In this document: one piece after another, positions 40,072-48,337 of the stretch
Numbering within the stretch: the stretch's first letter is position 1
How the letters are laid out: every line of letters begins with the position of its first letter
Assembly: GCF_001276715.1 (NCBI RefSeq)
Contig: NZ_LIUQ01000006.1
Location: 22,687 to 86,686 of the forward strand
DNA: 64,000 bases
Direction: 5' to 3'
Source: Planktothricoides sp. SR001
GTDB taxonomy: Bacteria; Cyanobacteriota; Cyanobacteriia; Cyanobacteriales; Laspinemataceae
Notes under the pieces: model-generated
The model's database searches: none
What the model was told of the DNA's origin: nothing
The model's input: the letters and a program-made list of their open reading frames with translations, nothing else
Made by a program: the position numbers and the translations under genes

Positions 40072-41412
40072 ATGAGTAATTATTTAGCCATTCCGACTGT
40101 CACCGCCGCTTTGCAGCGAGTTTTGCAGGAGGCGATTCAAATTGACATCGATGGCACCAGGGTGACAATGGCTCGACCAGCGAATGCAGGCAGTGCGACC
40201 CCCGAACGCGGTGTGAATCTGTATTTGTATCAAACGACGCCAAATCCAATTTGGCAAAAGAATGCAGATGCGCGATCGCGATCGCAGACCAGCAGAGATA
40301 GTAAGCAAAACCGCACCGCTTGGGATTTGAATTATCTGATTAGTTTCTACGGCAATGATATGGATCTGGAACCGCAACGGATCATGGGGAGTGTGATTCG
40401 GGCGTTGAACGATCGCGCGATTTTGGATAAAGACTCTATCCTAGAAACCATTGCCGATGAAACTTTTCCTTATTTAGCCAGTTCTGACTTAGATCAACAG
40501 GTGGAGCAAATTATCTTCACGCCGCTGAATTTATCTTTGGAAGATTTATCAAAAATTTGGTCGGTATTTTTCCAAACTCCCTACGCTTTATCCTTAGCTT
40601 ATAAAGCCAGCGTGGTGATTTTGGAAGGGGAACAAGTCAGCAAAAAAGCTTTGCCGGTGCGTCTTCGCGGGCTGGCAGCGGTGCCGTTTGGTTATTCCCC
40701 GATAGTGGATCGGGTGATTTCTCGAGTCGGGCCGGGGGAACCCATTCTTAAAGATAGTACCTTATTAATTCAAGGGAGAAATCTGAAAGCTTCCACTACC
40801 CTAGTCCGCATTGGGGAATTGGAACTCACCCCCCAGGAGGTGACGGAAAATCAGATTATTTTACCCTTGAGTTCAGTACCCGATGATGTCTTGATGCCTG
40901 GGGTGCAAAGTTTACAGGTGATTCATCGGATTACACAACGTCTAAATGTAATTCCGGTCTATGGTGCGGCAGCGACCGAGGGTGAACAAGCGGCGACAAA
41001 TTTGTATCATTCCCCAGACAATAAATCGTATCAGTCTTTGGAGTCGAATGCCGCGCCGTTTGTTTTGCGTCCCACAGTTCTGAAAGCTACGGTTTCTAAT
41101 TTGCAGGGTCGGGAAGAACCAACGCGATCGGCCCAAATCAAAGTGCGGGTGAATTTGACTGTGGGCAAAAAGCAGCGGGTGGTGCTAATTTTAAATGAGA
41201 AATCCATCGAAAATCCCAATGCTTATTTGTTTGATGCCCCAGTCCGGCGCACCAATCAAAATACGATCGCAATTCCGGTGGAAAATGTTAAACCAGGGGA
41301 ATATTTGGTGCGGTTGCAAATTGATGGGGCGGAAAGTCTTCTGACTGTGGATACAGACCCGAATAGTAAGACATTTCAATGGTATAAAGAGCCGAGGATT
41401 TTAGTCCGCTAA
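40072..41412 (+). CDS. DUF4255 (Pvc16-like) protein, long form with IPT/Ig-like domains
   Basis: A 446-residue protein. The N-terminal 190 residues are DUF4255: YLAIPTVTAALQRVLQEAIQ, ERGVNLYLYQTTPNPIWQ, WDLNYLISFYGNDMDLEPQR. The rest is beta-rich, with an IPT/TIG-like segment (residues 220-290, GEPILKDSTLLIQGRNLKAS and LPLSSVPDDVLMPGVQSLQV) and a second Ig-like domain (about 340-440). Such Pvc16-like proteins cap the sheath-tube end; in cyanobacteria the extra domains may serve membrane attachment, an inference. The second DUF4255 gene in this cluster. Confidence 0.85.
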   Translation: MSNYLAIPTVTAALQRVLQEAIQIDIDGTRVTMARPANAGSATPERGVNLYLYQTTPNPIWQKNADARSRSQTSRDSKQNRTAWDLNYLISFYGNDMDLEPQRIMGSVIRALNDRAILDKDSILETIADETFPYLASSDLDQQVEQIIFTPLNLSLEDLSKIWSVFFQTPYALSLAYKASVVILEGEQVSKKALPVRLRGLAAVPFGYSPIVDRVISRVGPGEPILKDSTLLIQGRNLKASTTLVRIGELELTPQEVTENQIILPLSSVPDDVLMPGVQSLQVIHRITQRLNVIPVYGAAATEGEQAATNLYHSPDNKSYQSLESNAAPFVLRPTVLKATVSNLQGREEPTRSAQIKVRVNLTVGKKQRVVLILNEKSIENPNAYLFDAPVRRTNQNTIAIPVENVKPGEYLVRLQIDGAESLLTVDTDPNSKTFQWYKEPRILVR

Positions 41413-41523
41413 ATTGTTATATGTTATTGGTTATTTGTTAGTGGTTAGTTGACTTAAATTTGCCTAACAAATAACTAATAACTAACAACAAATAACCAAT
41501 AAGAAAAGTAAGGAATTAAAGCG
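41413..41523. repeat. Long inverted repeat between DUF4255 and small gene
   Basis: TATTGGTTATTTGTTAGTGG near 41427 pairs imperfectly with ACAACAAATAACCAATA near 41485-41501. Same word family as the hairpin at 32098-32154. Confidence 0.6.
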
Positions 41524-41742
41524 ATGAATGAAGAAGAATTGAGACAACAATTAGAAAGAGAGATGGAAACCCTGAGTTATAATCGGTTGCATAAGTTGGG
41601 GAATGAGGCAGTTAAAGCGAAGCTGATTATTGGGCATGGTTATCGGGGCGGAAAGTATGAAATTCTGAGAAAAGATCAAGAACTGCTGCTGACTCCAGAA
41701 GAGGCGGAAAAGTATTTAGAGGATTTGCTGAAGTCAACTTAG
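41524..41742 (+). CDS. Small charged protein in the injection-system cluster (72 aa)
   Basis: A good AAGGA site precedes the ATG. Residues 1-35 are strongly helical and charged (MNEEELRQQLEREMETLSYN), followed by a glycine-rich turn (GHGYRGGKYEILRKDQE) and another helix ending EAEKYLEDLLKST. No family recognised. The position between the DUF4255 and AAA+ genes suggests a cluster-associated role, but the flanking repeats leave room for chance. Confidence 0.6.
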   Translation: MNEEELRQQLEREMETLSYNRLHKLGNEAVKAKLIIGHGYRGGKYEILRKDQELLLTPEEAEKYLEDLLKST

Positions 41743-41747
41743 ACTTT

Positions 41748-41996
41748 AGGGGCGAAGCATTCCGGCAGATGCTCTTATACCAAATCCGGTTCTCATATAC
41801 TGACTATGATCGTTACCTAAAACGCTTGTGGATTCCCGCCTTCGCGGGAATGACATCTGACCTGATAAACGGGTTTTAACAACCGGATTTGGTATTATTG
41901 CTTAAAATATTGTAGGGGCGAATGCGAGAACGCCCCTACGGAATGCTTCGCCCCTAAGAAAATTTATGGTTAATTAATCTTAAAACCGCTGTAAGA
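41748..41996. repeat. GGGGCGAAGCATTCCGGCAG element interrupted by another MITE
   Basis: The left arm GGGGCGAAGCATTCCGGCAG (41750-41770 area) pairs with GGAATGCTTCGCCCC near 41939-41955. The right end AAAACCGCTGTAA matches the termini of the 5037-5290 element. A different MITE (41778-41894) sits between the arms, so this is a nested insertion. Confidence 0.7.
41778..41894. mobile_element. TACCAAATCCGG-ended MITE-like element
   Basis: The ends TACCAAATCCGGTT and AACCGGATTTGGTA are perfect 14-bp inverted repeats, possibly including a TA target. The centre is GGATTCCCGCC/GGCGGGAATGAC, the same hairpin core as in the 125-bp MITE and the TATAGC element, although the ends are unrelated. No coding capacity. 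Confidence 0.82.
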
Positions 41997-42033
41997 TAGT
42001 ACCGGGAATAATCGGGAATAATCGGGAATTATT

Positions 42034-44103
42034 ATGAACTGGCAAGAAGAAAATCAAAAGTATTTGATGGGTGCGATCGCGCGGGTGCAAGGGGCATTAG
42101 AACTAATGATTAACCAAACTCCTGGTCAAGTTAAATTGCCGACTTTGCCTCCTAGCCAGTTCAGCCAACCGACAGCGTTAGAAACGGTCTGTAAATCTTT
42201 CCAACTTTCCCCTTTTGAAAGGGATTTATTAGTATTATGTGCGGCGGTAGAATTTGATGCTCAATTTGCCGGACTTTGTGCCCAAGCCCAACATAATGAG
42301 CAAAAAATTTATCCGACTTTTAGTTTAGCTTTGGCCATATTTCCGGGGGGACATTGGGATGCTCTGAGTCCGATAAATCCCCTGAGAAAATGGCGATTAA
42401 TTGAAGTGGGTGTGGCCAGAACTTTGGCCACGAGTCCCCTGCGAATTGATGAGCGAATTTTACATTATTTGGTGGGGGTTAATTATTTAGATGAACGCTT
42501 GCATGGCATTGTTGAACCTTTAAGTCCAGAGTTTTATGTTGAGGTAGGGGAGAACGGCATTTCGCCCCTACTGTTGGTTTCGTCTCATCAAGAGTTGGCG
42601 CAAGAAATTGTCGCTAGTTGGGGGCAAAGTTATGCCGAATTTGGCCGGTTTCCATTGTTACAATTATGTGGGATGGAACCGGCTAGTAAACAGGCGATCG
42701 CGGCTAAAGCTTGTGCTGACCTTGGCCTAAATTTATTGGTGATGTCAGCAGATGCTTTACCAGCGGATCAAACCCAACAAAATTTACTGAAAAGTTTGTG
42801 CGATCGCGAATATATTTTAAATAAAAGTGCCATATTTCTCGACTGCGACCACTTAGAAAGTAATGAAGCATGGAGAGAGGCAACCGTAGCCCGTTTTATT
42901 GATACGATTAAATGTCCTTTAATAGTCAGTAGTCGCGATCGGCGCACCCAACGGCAACGCCCCCTAATTACCCTAGAAGTCACTCATCCCACAGCCCGCG
43001 AACAACGCATAGTTTGGCAAAATGCCTTGGGTGATATGGCCACTCAACTCAATGGCCATATTGAATCTTTAGTCGCCCATTTTAACCTCAGTCCTTCGGC
43101 GATTAATTCTGCTTGTTTGCAAGCCAAAGGAATCATCAATCAAAAACTAGAAAATCATCAAATCAATCAAAACATATATCAAACAAGTCAACCCGAAAAT
43201 TTTGCCCAAACTGAACCTACAGAAACTACAGAACTTCAGGAAAAAATTCATCATCAACTGTGGCAAACTTGTCGCCTTCAAGCCCGATTAAAAATGGATG
43301 AATTAGCCCAACGCATCGACACAAACGCCACTTGGGATGACTTAATTTTGCCGGAAAAAGAGAAACAAGTTTTGCAAGAATGCTACGCCCAAGTGAAACA
43401 AAGAGTTAAAGTTTATGAACAATGGGGTTTTGGGGACAAAAGTGGCCGAGGCTTAGGCATTAGTGCCTTATTTGCCGGGTCTAGTGGCACGGGAAAAACA
43501 ATGGCAGCAGAAATTTTAGCCAAACAATTACAACTCGACCTTTATCGAATTGATTTAAGTTCAATTGTCAGTAAATATATTGGCGAAACCGAGAAAAACT
43601 TGCGGCGGGTTTTTGATGCTGCTGAAGGGGGCGGCGCGATATTATTATTTGATGAAGCTGATGCTTTATTTGGCAAAAGGTCTGATGTTAAAGATAGTCA
43701 CGATCGCTATGCCAATATTGAAGTGGGCTATCTCTTGCAGCGCATGGAAGCCTATCGGGGTTTAGCCATTCTCACCACTAACTTAAAAAATTCCATTGAC
43801 CAAGCATTTTTGCGCCGGATTAGATTTGTGGTGCAATTTCCTTTCCCAGATATCAATCAACGGGGAGAAATTTGGCAGCGCATTTTCCCCGAAAAAACCC
43901 CAACGGAAGGATTAGCGTTTAAGAAGTTAGCCAAACTGAATGTAGCCGGAGGAAATATCCGCAATATTGCCATAAATGCGGCATTTTTAGCCGCTGAAGC
44001 CGGGGAACCTGTGATGATGAAACATATTTTAGAAGCGACGAAAAGTGAATATATAAAAATTGAGCGCACCCTGACCGAAAGTGAGATTAGAGGATGGCTT
44101 TAG
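42034..44103 (+). CDS. AAA+ ATPase of the contractile injection system (Pvc15-like)
   Basis: A 689-residue AAA+ protein. The N-terminal 400 residues are an all-helical/winged-helix-like region with a degenerate P-loop-like half. The C-terminal AAA module has Walker A GSSGTGKTMAAE (about residue 482), YIGETEKNLRRVFDAAEGGG, Walker B ILLFDEADALFGKR (about 536), sensor 1 LAILTTNLKNSID and arginine-finger FLRRIRFVVQFPFP. This layout is typical of the ATPase found in extracellular and thylakoid-type contractile injection loci, thought to assist assembly or disassembly. Last gene of the cluster here. Confidence 0.88.
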   Translation: MNWQEENQKYLMGAIARVQGALELMINQTPGQVKLPTLPPSQFSQPTALETVCKSFQLSPFERDLLVLCAAVEFDAQFAGLCAQAQHNEQKIYPTFSLALAIFPGGHWDALSPINPLRKWRLIEVGVARTLATSPLRIDERILHYLVGVNYLDERLHGIVEPLSPEFYVEVGENGISPLLLVSSHQELAQEIVASWGQSYAEFGRFPLLQLCGMEPASKQAIAAKACADLGLNLLVMSADALPADQTQQNLLKSLCDREYILNKSAIFLDCDHLESNEAWREATVARFIDTIKCPLIVSSRDRRTQRQRPLITLEVTHPTAREQRIVWQNALGDMATQLNGHIESLVAHFNLSPSAINSACLQAKGIINQKLENHQINQNIYQTSQPENFAQTEPTETTELQEKIHHQLWQTCRLQARLKMDELAQRIDTNATWDDLILPEKEKQVLQECYAQVKQRVKVYEQWGFGDKSGRGLGISALFAGSSGTGKTMAAEILAKQLQLDLYRIDLSSIVSKYIGETEKNLRRVFDAAEGGGAILLFDEADALFGKRSDVKDSHDRYANIEVGYLLQRMEAYRGLAILTTNLKNSIDQAFLRRIRFVVQFPFPDINQRGEIWQRIFPEKTPTEGLAFKKLAKLNVAGGNIRNIAINAAFLAAEAGEPVMMKHILEATKSEYIKIERTLTESEIRGWL

Positions 44104-44582
44104 TTTGACAATTTTGGTTATTTCATTCGGGGCATGGTTGCGGGGAGTGGTTATACCAATTTTAGAAACTACTGCTACAATTCCCTGGTTTATTTGGGCG
44201 CAAGCATTGCTCCCCTACTGTTGTATGAATTTTTGTAAATAAAATTACCAATTTCAAAATAATCCAAAGTCGGTTTTAACCGACTTGCGCTATTAGCCGG
44301 GGGTTTTAACCCCCGGCGGTTTATGTACCCCCGCAATTAACCGACGATTGCGGGGATTAAAATCCGGCGGGGATTAAAATCCCCGCCTGTAGGGGTCAAC
44401 GGCCGTTGACCCCTACAGGCGGTTGAAATCGACTATTTTACTAATTTTAGAAACTATACAATTCCCAGGTTTATTTGGGCGCTTTTCCGTAGCGCCCCTA
44501 CTGTTGGATGAATTTTTGTAAATGGTATTAGTTAGTAAGGTGGGCAAAATTTGACCCACCCTACAGTTGCAGGAAATTGGCA
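44104..44582. repeat. Repeat-dense intergenic region
   Basis: No gene is supported. Two direct copies of an approximately 90-bp unit (44157-44245 and 44441-44530; both contain CCAGGTTTATTTGGGCGC-like and TGAATTTTTGTAAAT words) flank nested hairpins: GTCGGTTTTAACCGAC, CCGGGGGTTTTAACCCCCGG, GCGGGGATTAAAATCC and TGTAGGGGTCAACGG/CCGTTGACCCCTACA. The last arms could end transcription from either side. Confidence 0.65.
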
Positions 44583-46004
44583 TTAAATGCCCACGGAACT
44601 CGTTTCTAGGGAACTGCCTTCCGACGGGGGTTGGTTGAGTTGTTCTAAAATTTGTAAAACTTCCCGCTCAAAGGTGACTAAAGCCCGGTTTGTCCGACCG
44701 CCAATATAACATTTGCCGTCTTTTTGTAACGCCCAAATTTGGGAGTGAGAGACGTAACTCATCATTACTCCTAGCATCAGTAAACCAAAGCCGGTGTAAA
44801 CAATGGGAATGCCCGGATCGCTTTTAATTTGTAAGCCGGTACTGCCTACTAAATCGACAATGGTGAGGGTGATGCCATTGACTTCGATCGCGCTGCCTGT
44901 GCGGACAGTGCTGATTAATTTGCCATCATTGCCATAGAGTAAAACCGTGCCTTGTAAGTCAATGGCAATCACGGAAACTCCATCACTTAAATCGGTTTTG
45001 GTGGGAATCCAAGTCCCCCAAACTCTGGTCTTACTTCCGGTTTTTAATTCACCCATTGGTAATTGCAAAACTGGGCTATTATTCAGCCGGACTTTAATCC
45101 CGGCAATGCCCCAATCGGTTTGGTAAAGGGTTACGCCCCGATAGCGTAAGGGCTTGTTTACATAAATAGTTTGGCGATCGACTTCTTGTTGTTGATTATC
45201 CAATACAGATAAGTCAGAATAAAACTGGTCAATCTTGCCATCTTCTTGGTATTCAATCCAGAATCGATTGACTTTGACTGACCAATCTTTAAATACATTT
45301 AATTGCGCCAATGGCCCCGCATCGATAATATTATTGATGCTGAAACTATCCCCACTGGGGATTAATTGTTGGGCCATAATTCCCGTGAGGGTGCCCCAAA
45401 TTGCCCCCGCCAAAATAATCAACATACTGGCATGGACAATAATTGGGCCAATTTTGCCGATTATGCCTTTGCGGGCATAAATTTTATTGCCTTCTCGAAA
45501 TACGCGATAGCGCCGATTTTGTAATACTTGTTCCAGTTCGTTGAGATGGCCGCCACTGAGTTGGGTACTGAGGGCTAATTTTTCATATTGTCTGGGTTTT
45601 TCATAAAATTTCCAGGTTTGGGCTGCTTTGAGGGCAGGAAATTGATGGGTAAAGGTACAAGCGGTTAAGCTGGAACCAAATAAGATTAAAATAGAGAGAA
45701 ACCACCAGGTTTTATAAACATGATCGAGGCCAACAGTTTTAACTACTTTCCAGGTGAGGAAGCCAAATAAGGCTGGGTTTTCGGGATAGTTTGCTTGATA
45801 AAACTGTAGGGATTCTCCTTGTTCTATGACGGTGCCAGAGATGCTAAAAAAGGCGATCGCTAATAGTAAGATAATCGCTAATCGTAAATCGCCAATAATC
45901 AGTAATACTTTGCGGAGCAATTGTTTAGCTGTCCAAGTTTTGGGTGCTGAATTTTCCGGCGGTTTTTCTGAGGGTACAGAGTCTTTAGATTCGTTTAAGT
46001 TCAT
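44583..46004 (-). CDS. ccs1: Cytochrome c biogenesis protein Ccs1/ResB
   Basis: Ccs1 (ResB family) works with CcsA in system II cytochrome c maturation, delivering and attaching heme on the lumenal side of the thylakoid membrane. The 473-residue protein has hydrophobic segments near residues 35-55, 100-118, 190-210 and 405-422, with a large lumenal region between. [31 protein letters not shown] and [20 protein letters not shown] blocks are diagnostic, as is [17 protein letters not shown] proline/serine-rich N-terminal extension precedes the first helix. ccdA lies upstream on the same strand, 270 bp away with repeats between. Confidence 0.93.
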   Translation of the reverse strand: MNLNESKDSVPSEKPPENSAPKTWTAKQLLRKVLLIIGDLRLAIILLLAIAFFSISGTVIEQGESLQFYQANYPENPALFGFLTWKVVKTVGLDHVYKTWWFLSILILFGSSLTACTFTHQFPALKAAQTWKFYEKPRQYEKLALSTQLSGGHLNELEQVLQNRRYRVFREGNKIYARKGIIGKIGPIIVHASMLIILAGAIWGTLTGIMAQQLIPSGDSFSINNIIDAGPLAQLNVFKDWSVKVNRFWIEYQEDGKIDQFYSDLSVLDNQQQEVDRQTIYVNKPLRYRGVTLYQTDWGIAGIKVRLNNSPVLQLPMGELKTGSKTRVWGTWIPTKTDLSDGVSVIAIDLQGTVLLYGNDGKLISTVRTGSAIEVNGITLTIVDLVGSTGLQIKSDPGIPIVYTGFGLLMLGVMMSYVSHSQIWALQKDGKCYIGGRTNRALVTFEREVLQILEQLNQPPSEGSSLETSSVGI

Positions 46005-46076
46005 GGTTTATGTGTTCCAGATTTATTGTGTTACTTAAATCAACTGAAAAGCGAACATAGGATCATCCCACTTGGG

Positions 46077-46149
46077 TAAGGGCGAAGCATGACCGCAGGT
46101 AAATTATTGGTTAAAAGCCGAAATTTTATCCGGTCATGCTTCGCCCTTA
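46077..46149. repeat. GGGCGAAGCATGACCG palindrome
   Basis: TAAGGGCGAAGCATGACCG (46077-46095) pairs with CGGTCATGCTTCGCCCTTA (46131-46149) without mismatch. Confidence 0.8.
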
Positions 46150-46177
46150 CAGAATTATATAAAAGCAGAAATATATT

Positions 46178-46248
46178 GGGCGAAGCATTCGCGTATATAG
46201 ATAATTTTTCTGTTTATCCGGGAGATATATCCGCGAATGCTTCGCCCC
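46178..46248. repeat. GGGCGAAGCATTCGCG palindrome
   Basis: GGGCGAAGCATTCGCG (46178-46193) pairs with CGCGAATGCTTCGCCC (46232-46247). Only 30 bp from the previous palindrome but with a different inner arm. Confidence 0.8.
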
Positions 46249-46273
46249 TACTGGAGATGCGGCGCGGCGCAAA

Positions 46274-47017
46274 TTAAGCTACGGGCAAGAGTCTAAATAA
46301 CAGGGTAAACACCCCAAATCCGACTAATAATGCGCCGCTGACTGGAGTAATCCAACTAGACCATTTTCTTAATTCTAAGAGTTTTTTGATGCTGGCGGTA
46401 AAAGTTCCTGCTAAAATTAATGGGGAAACATAACCAGCGGCATAAGCTAATAGCAATACCCCGCCTAAGATGAGGTCTTGGCTGGTGGAAACCCAAGCTA
46501 ATAATGTGGCTAAAACCGGGGTACTACAAGGAGAAGCCACTAAGCCAAAGGTTAGACCGAGTAAGTAAGAACGAATGCCTTTCGGTAAGTCTTGGGAAAT
46601 CCACTGCATTCCGTCAAATGATGGCAGTTGAATGGGTAAGGCTTCGAGTAAGTTTAAACCCATTAAAATGGCGATCGCGCTAACCAGAATTGGCAAACCA
46701 ATGCCAACTTGTCCATAGACTTTGCCCAACGTCGCGGCGGCAATTCCTAAAGCCGCTAGGGTGGTGGCGAGTCCCAGGGAAAACCAGGCAGACTGGGCCG
46801 CTGCTTCCAGGCGATTTTTAGTTTCATAACCGCCAATATAGCCAATGGTAATTGGCAACATGGAAAGCATACAAGGGGTTAAACTGGTGAGTAAACCCGC
46901 CAGAAAAATGACCCCAACACTGACAAAAGTTAAATGGGTGATTTGGTTCGTGACCAGGTTGTTTGCCAGTTGTTGCAGGTGATAAAGTTGTGTTTCTAGG
47001 GAGTTAATCATGGGCAT
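46274..47017 (-). CDS. ccdA: Thiol-disulfide transporter CcdA
   Basis: CcdA carries reducing power across the thylakoid or plasma membrane to keep apocytochrome c thiols reduced for heme attachment. The 247-residue protein has six hydrophobic helices and the two redox Cys in LTPCMLSMLP (about residue 47) and ASPCSTPVLA (about 167). GYETKNRLEAAAQSAWFSLG and AYAAGYVSPLILAGTF are family-typical. ATG at 47017. Next to ccs1 on the same strand, matching its pathway. Confidence 0.93.
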   Translation of the reverse strand: MPMINSLETQLYHLQQLANNLVTNQITHLTFVSVGVIFLAGLLTSLTPCMLSMLPITIGYIGGYETKNRLEAAAQSAWFSLGLATTLAALGIAAATLGKVYGQVGIGLPILVSAIAILMGLNLLEALPIQLPSFDGMQWISQDLPKGIRSYLLGLTFGLVASPCSTPVLATLLAWVSTSQDLILGGVLLLAYAAGYVSPLILAGTFTASIKKLLELRKWSSWITPVSGALLVGFGVFTLLFRLLPVA

Positions 47018-47089
47018 GGGTTGAGGCCGAATCTGATTTTATTGTATTTCGAGATGGTGTATCAGGAAAATATTTATAATTTATCAGCC

Positions 47090-47160
47090 CAGAAACCGGG
47101 TTTCTCATGGGTTACAACTGGTCATTCTCGATCCTCAACCCAAGAAACCCGGTTTCTTTT
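47090..47160. repeat. CCGGGTTTC palindrome pair upstream of ccdA
   Basis: AGAAACCGGGTTTCT (about 47091-47105) and AGAAACCCGGTTTCT (about 47144-47158), separated by a spacer unlike that of the composite unit. Confidence 0.7.
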
Positions 47161-47262
47161 CTCATTAGACAAGAAAGCTTTCATTATAAAAAGCCCCTCT
47201 TTTTTAGGGGGGTTGGGGGGATCGAAATATTTATTTTGCGCTCTTGTCTATTATGCCTCTCC

Positions 47263-47982
47263 CTAGAGGGTATCGGGATCGATGCCCAACTCCTGAAGTT
47301 TTGCTAAGGCTTGATTGAGTTTGGCTTGAGTTTGTTCTTCCCGCAACAGTGCCCGATCGCGTTCAGCTTGTGCCTCTTGTTCTGCGAGTCGGGCGGCATC
47401 TCTTTCCAGAAACATGGTTTCCGGTTCAGCAAAAGGTTCGCCATTGGGATGAAACACCGCTAACCCATCCTCCATTAGTTCAAATCTAATCTGCAATAAC
47501 GGCGATGTCCAAGGCAAATACAACGCGGTAATCAAGGTGCAAATATCATCAGGCTGCGATCGCACAAATCCCCAGAAATCTTTGCGTTCGAGGTCATAGT
47601 AATAACTCTCTAAAACCCCGTAGTCTTCATAAAATTTTTGCTTTTCCGCCATTTCCCGACGGGTGTTGCTTGGTGAGAGAATCTCAAATACTACTTGCGG
47701 GGCAATGTTGTCTTCTTCCCATTGCTTATAGCTGCCGCGATATCCCGCAGGACGACCCAAAGCCACCATTGCATCTGGCGCTTGGCGGGGTGCCGGTGGT
47801 TCCTCTACTTCCACGGGATACCACAGCAAATCTCCGGCTACAAACGCTACTTCATCTTTTAATAAATGCTTCAGATTTGTCACCAAACGCACAATCCATT
47901 CATATTGTTCTGTATTATCGGCCATCGGTTTCCCGTCAGAATCAGGGTAAAGTAGTTGAGCAGAAAAAGGGGCTTGAATCAT
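47263..47982 (-). CDS. Uma2 family endonuclease-like protein (DUF820)
   Basis: A 239-residue Uma2/DUF820 protein with a PD-(D/E)XK-type fold. VAGDLLWYPVEVEEPPAPRQ then APDAMVALG holds the first acidic residue, and PQVVFEILSPSNTRREMAEK is the family hallmark with the catalytic Glu and downstream Lys (EKQKFYEDYGVLESYYYD). The C-terminus is a charged coiled-coil (LERDAARLAEQEAQAERDRA), frequent in cyanobacterial paralogues. Very large family; biological role unknown. Looks intact. Confidence 0.92.
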   Translation of the reverse strand: MIQAPFSAQLLYPDSDGKPMADNTEQYEWIVRLVTNLKHLLKDEVAFVAGDLLWYPVEVEEPPAPRQAPDAMVALGRPAGYRGSYKQWEEDNIAPQVVFEILSPSNTRREMAEKQKFYEDYGVLESYYYDLERKDFWGFVRSQPDDICTLITALYLPWTSPLLQIRFELMEDGLAVFHPNGEPFAEPETMFLERDAARLAEQEAQAERDRALLREEQTQAKLNQALAKLQELGIDPDTL

Positions 47983-48086
47983 TAGTTATACAATAGTCGA
48001 TCGCAGTTAGTTTATTTTAACTGATTTATTAGATCGTGACTTGCCAAGGCTGACGGTCGGGGCAAACTCATAGAAAGAATAAGATA

Positions 48087-48211
48087 AGTAGGTGGGCAGA
48101 AATAAATGCACCACAGACCATATCAGAAGAAAAACTGTCATTCCCGCGAAGGCGGGAATCCAAAGCCTATCGGCGGAGAACGAAAAGTGCAATTAATTAT
48201 CTTCACCTACT
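48087..48211. mobile_element. 125-bp MITE with TA target duplication, copy 2
   Basis: Same element as 20850-20974 in the opposite orientation: ends AGTAGGTG and CACCTACT, flanking TA on each side (48085-48086, 48212-48213), central hairpin ATTCCCGCGAAGGCGGGAAT. About five differences over 125 bp, so both inserted fairly recently from a common source. Confidence 0.92.
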
Positions 48212-48337
48212 TAGCCCTCTCGAATAAACCAATACCGGGATGGTTCATCAAAAGGGGAATTGAGGATGGGTTCGTTGACTTCGTAGGTCATTTTTAAAAA
48301 ATCTAATTTTTTGATGTCTTTAACTGGGTGAAATACA

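Noticed and set aside
34521..44103. Prophage interpretation of the tail genes
   Set aside because: No capsid, portal, terminase, integrase or lysis genes; DUF4255 and AAA+ genes fit an injection system better.
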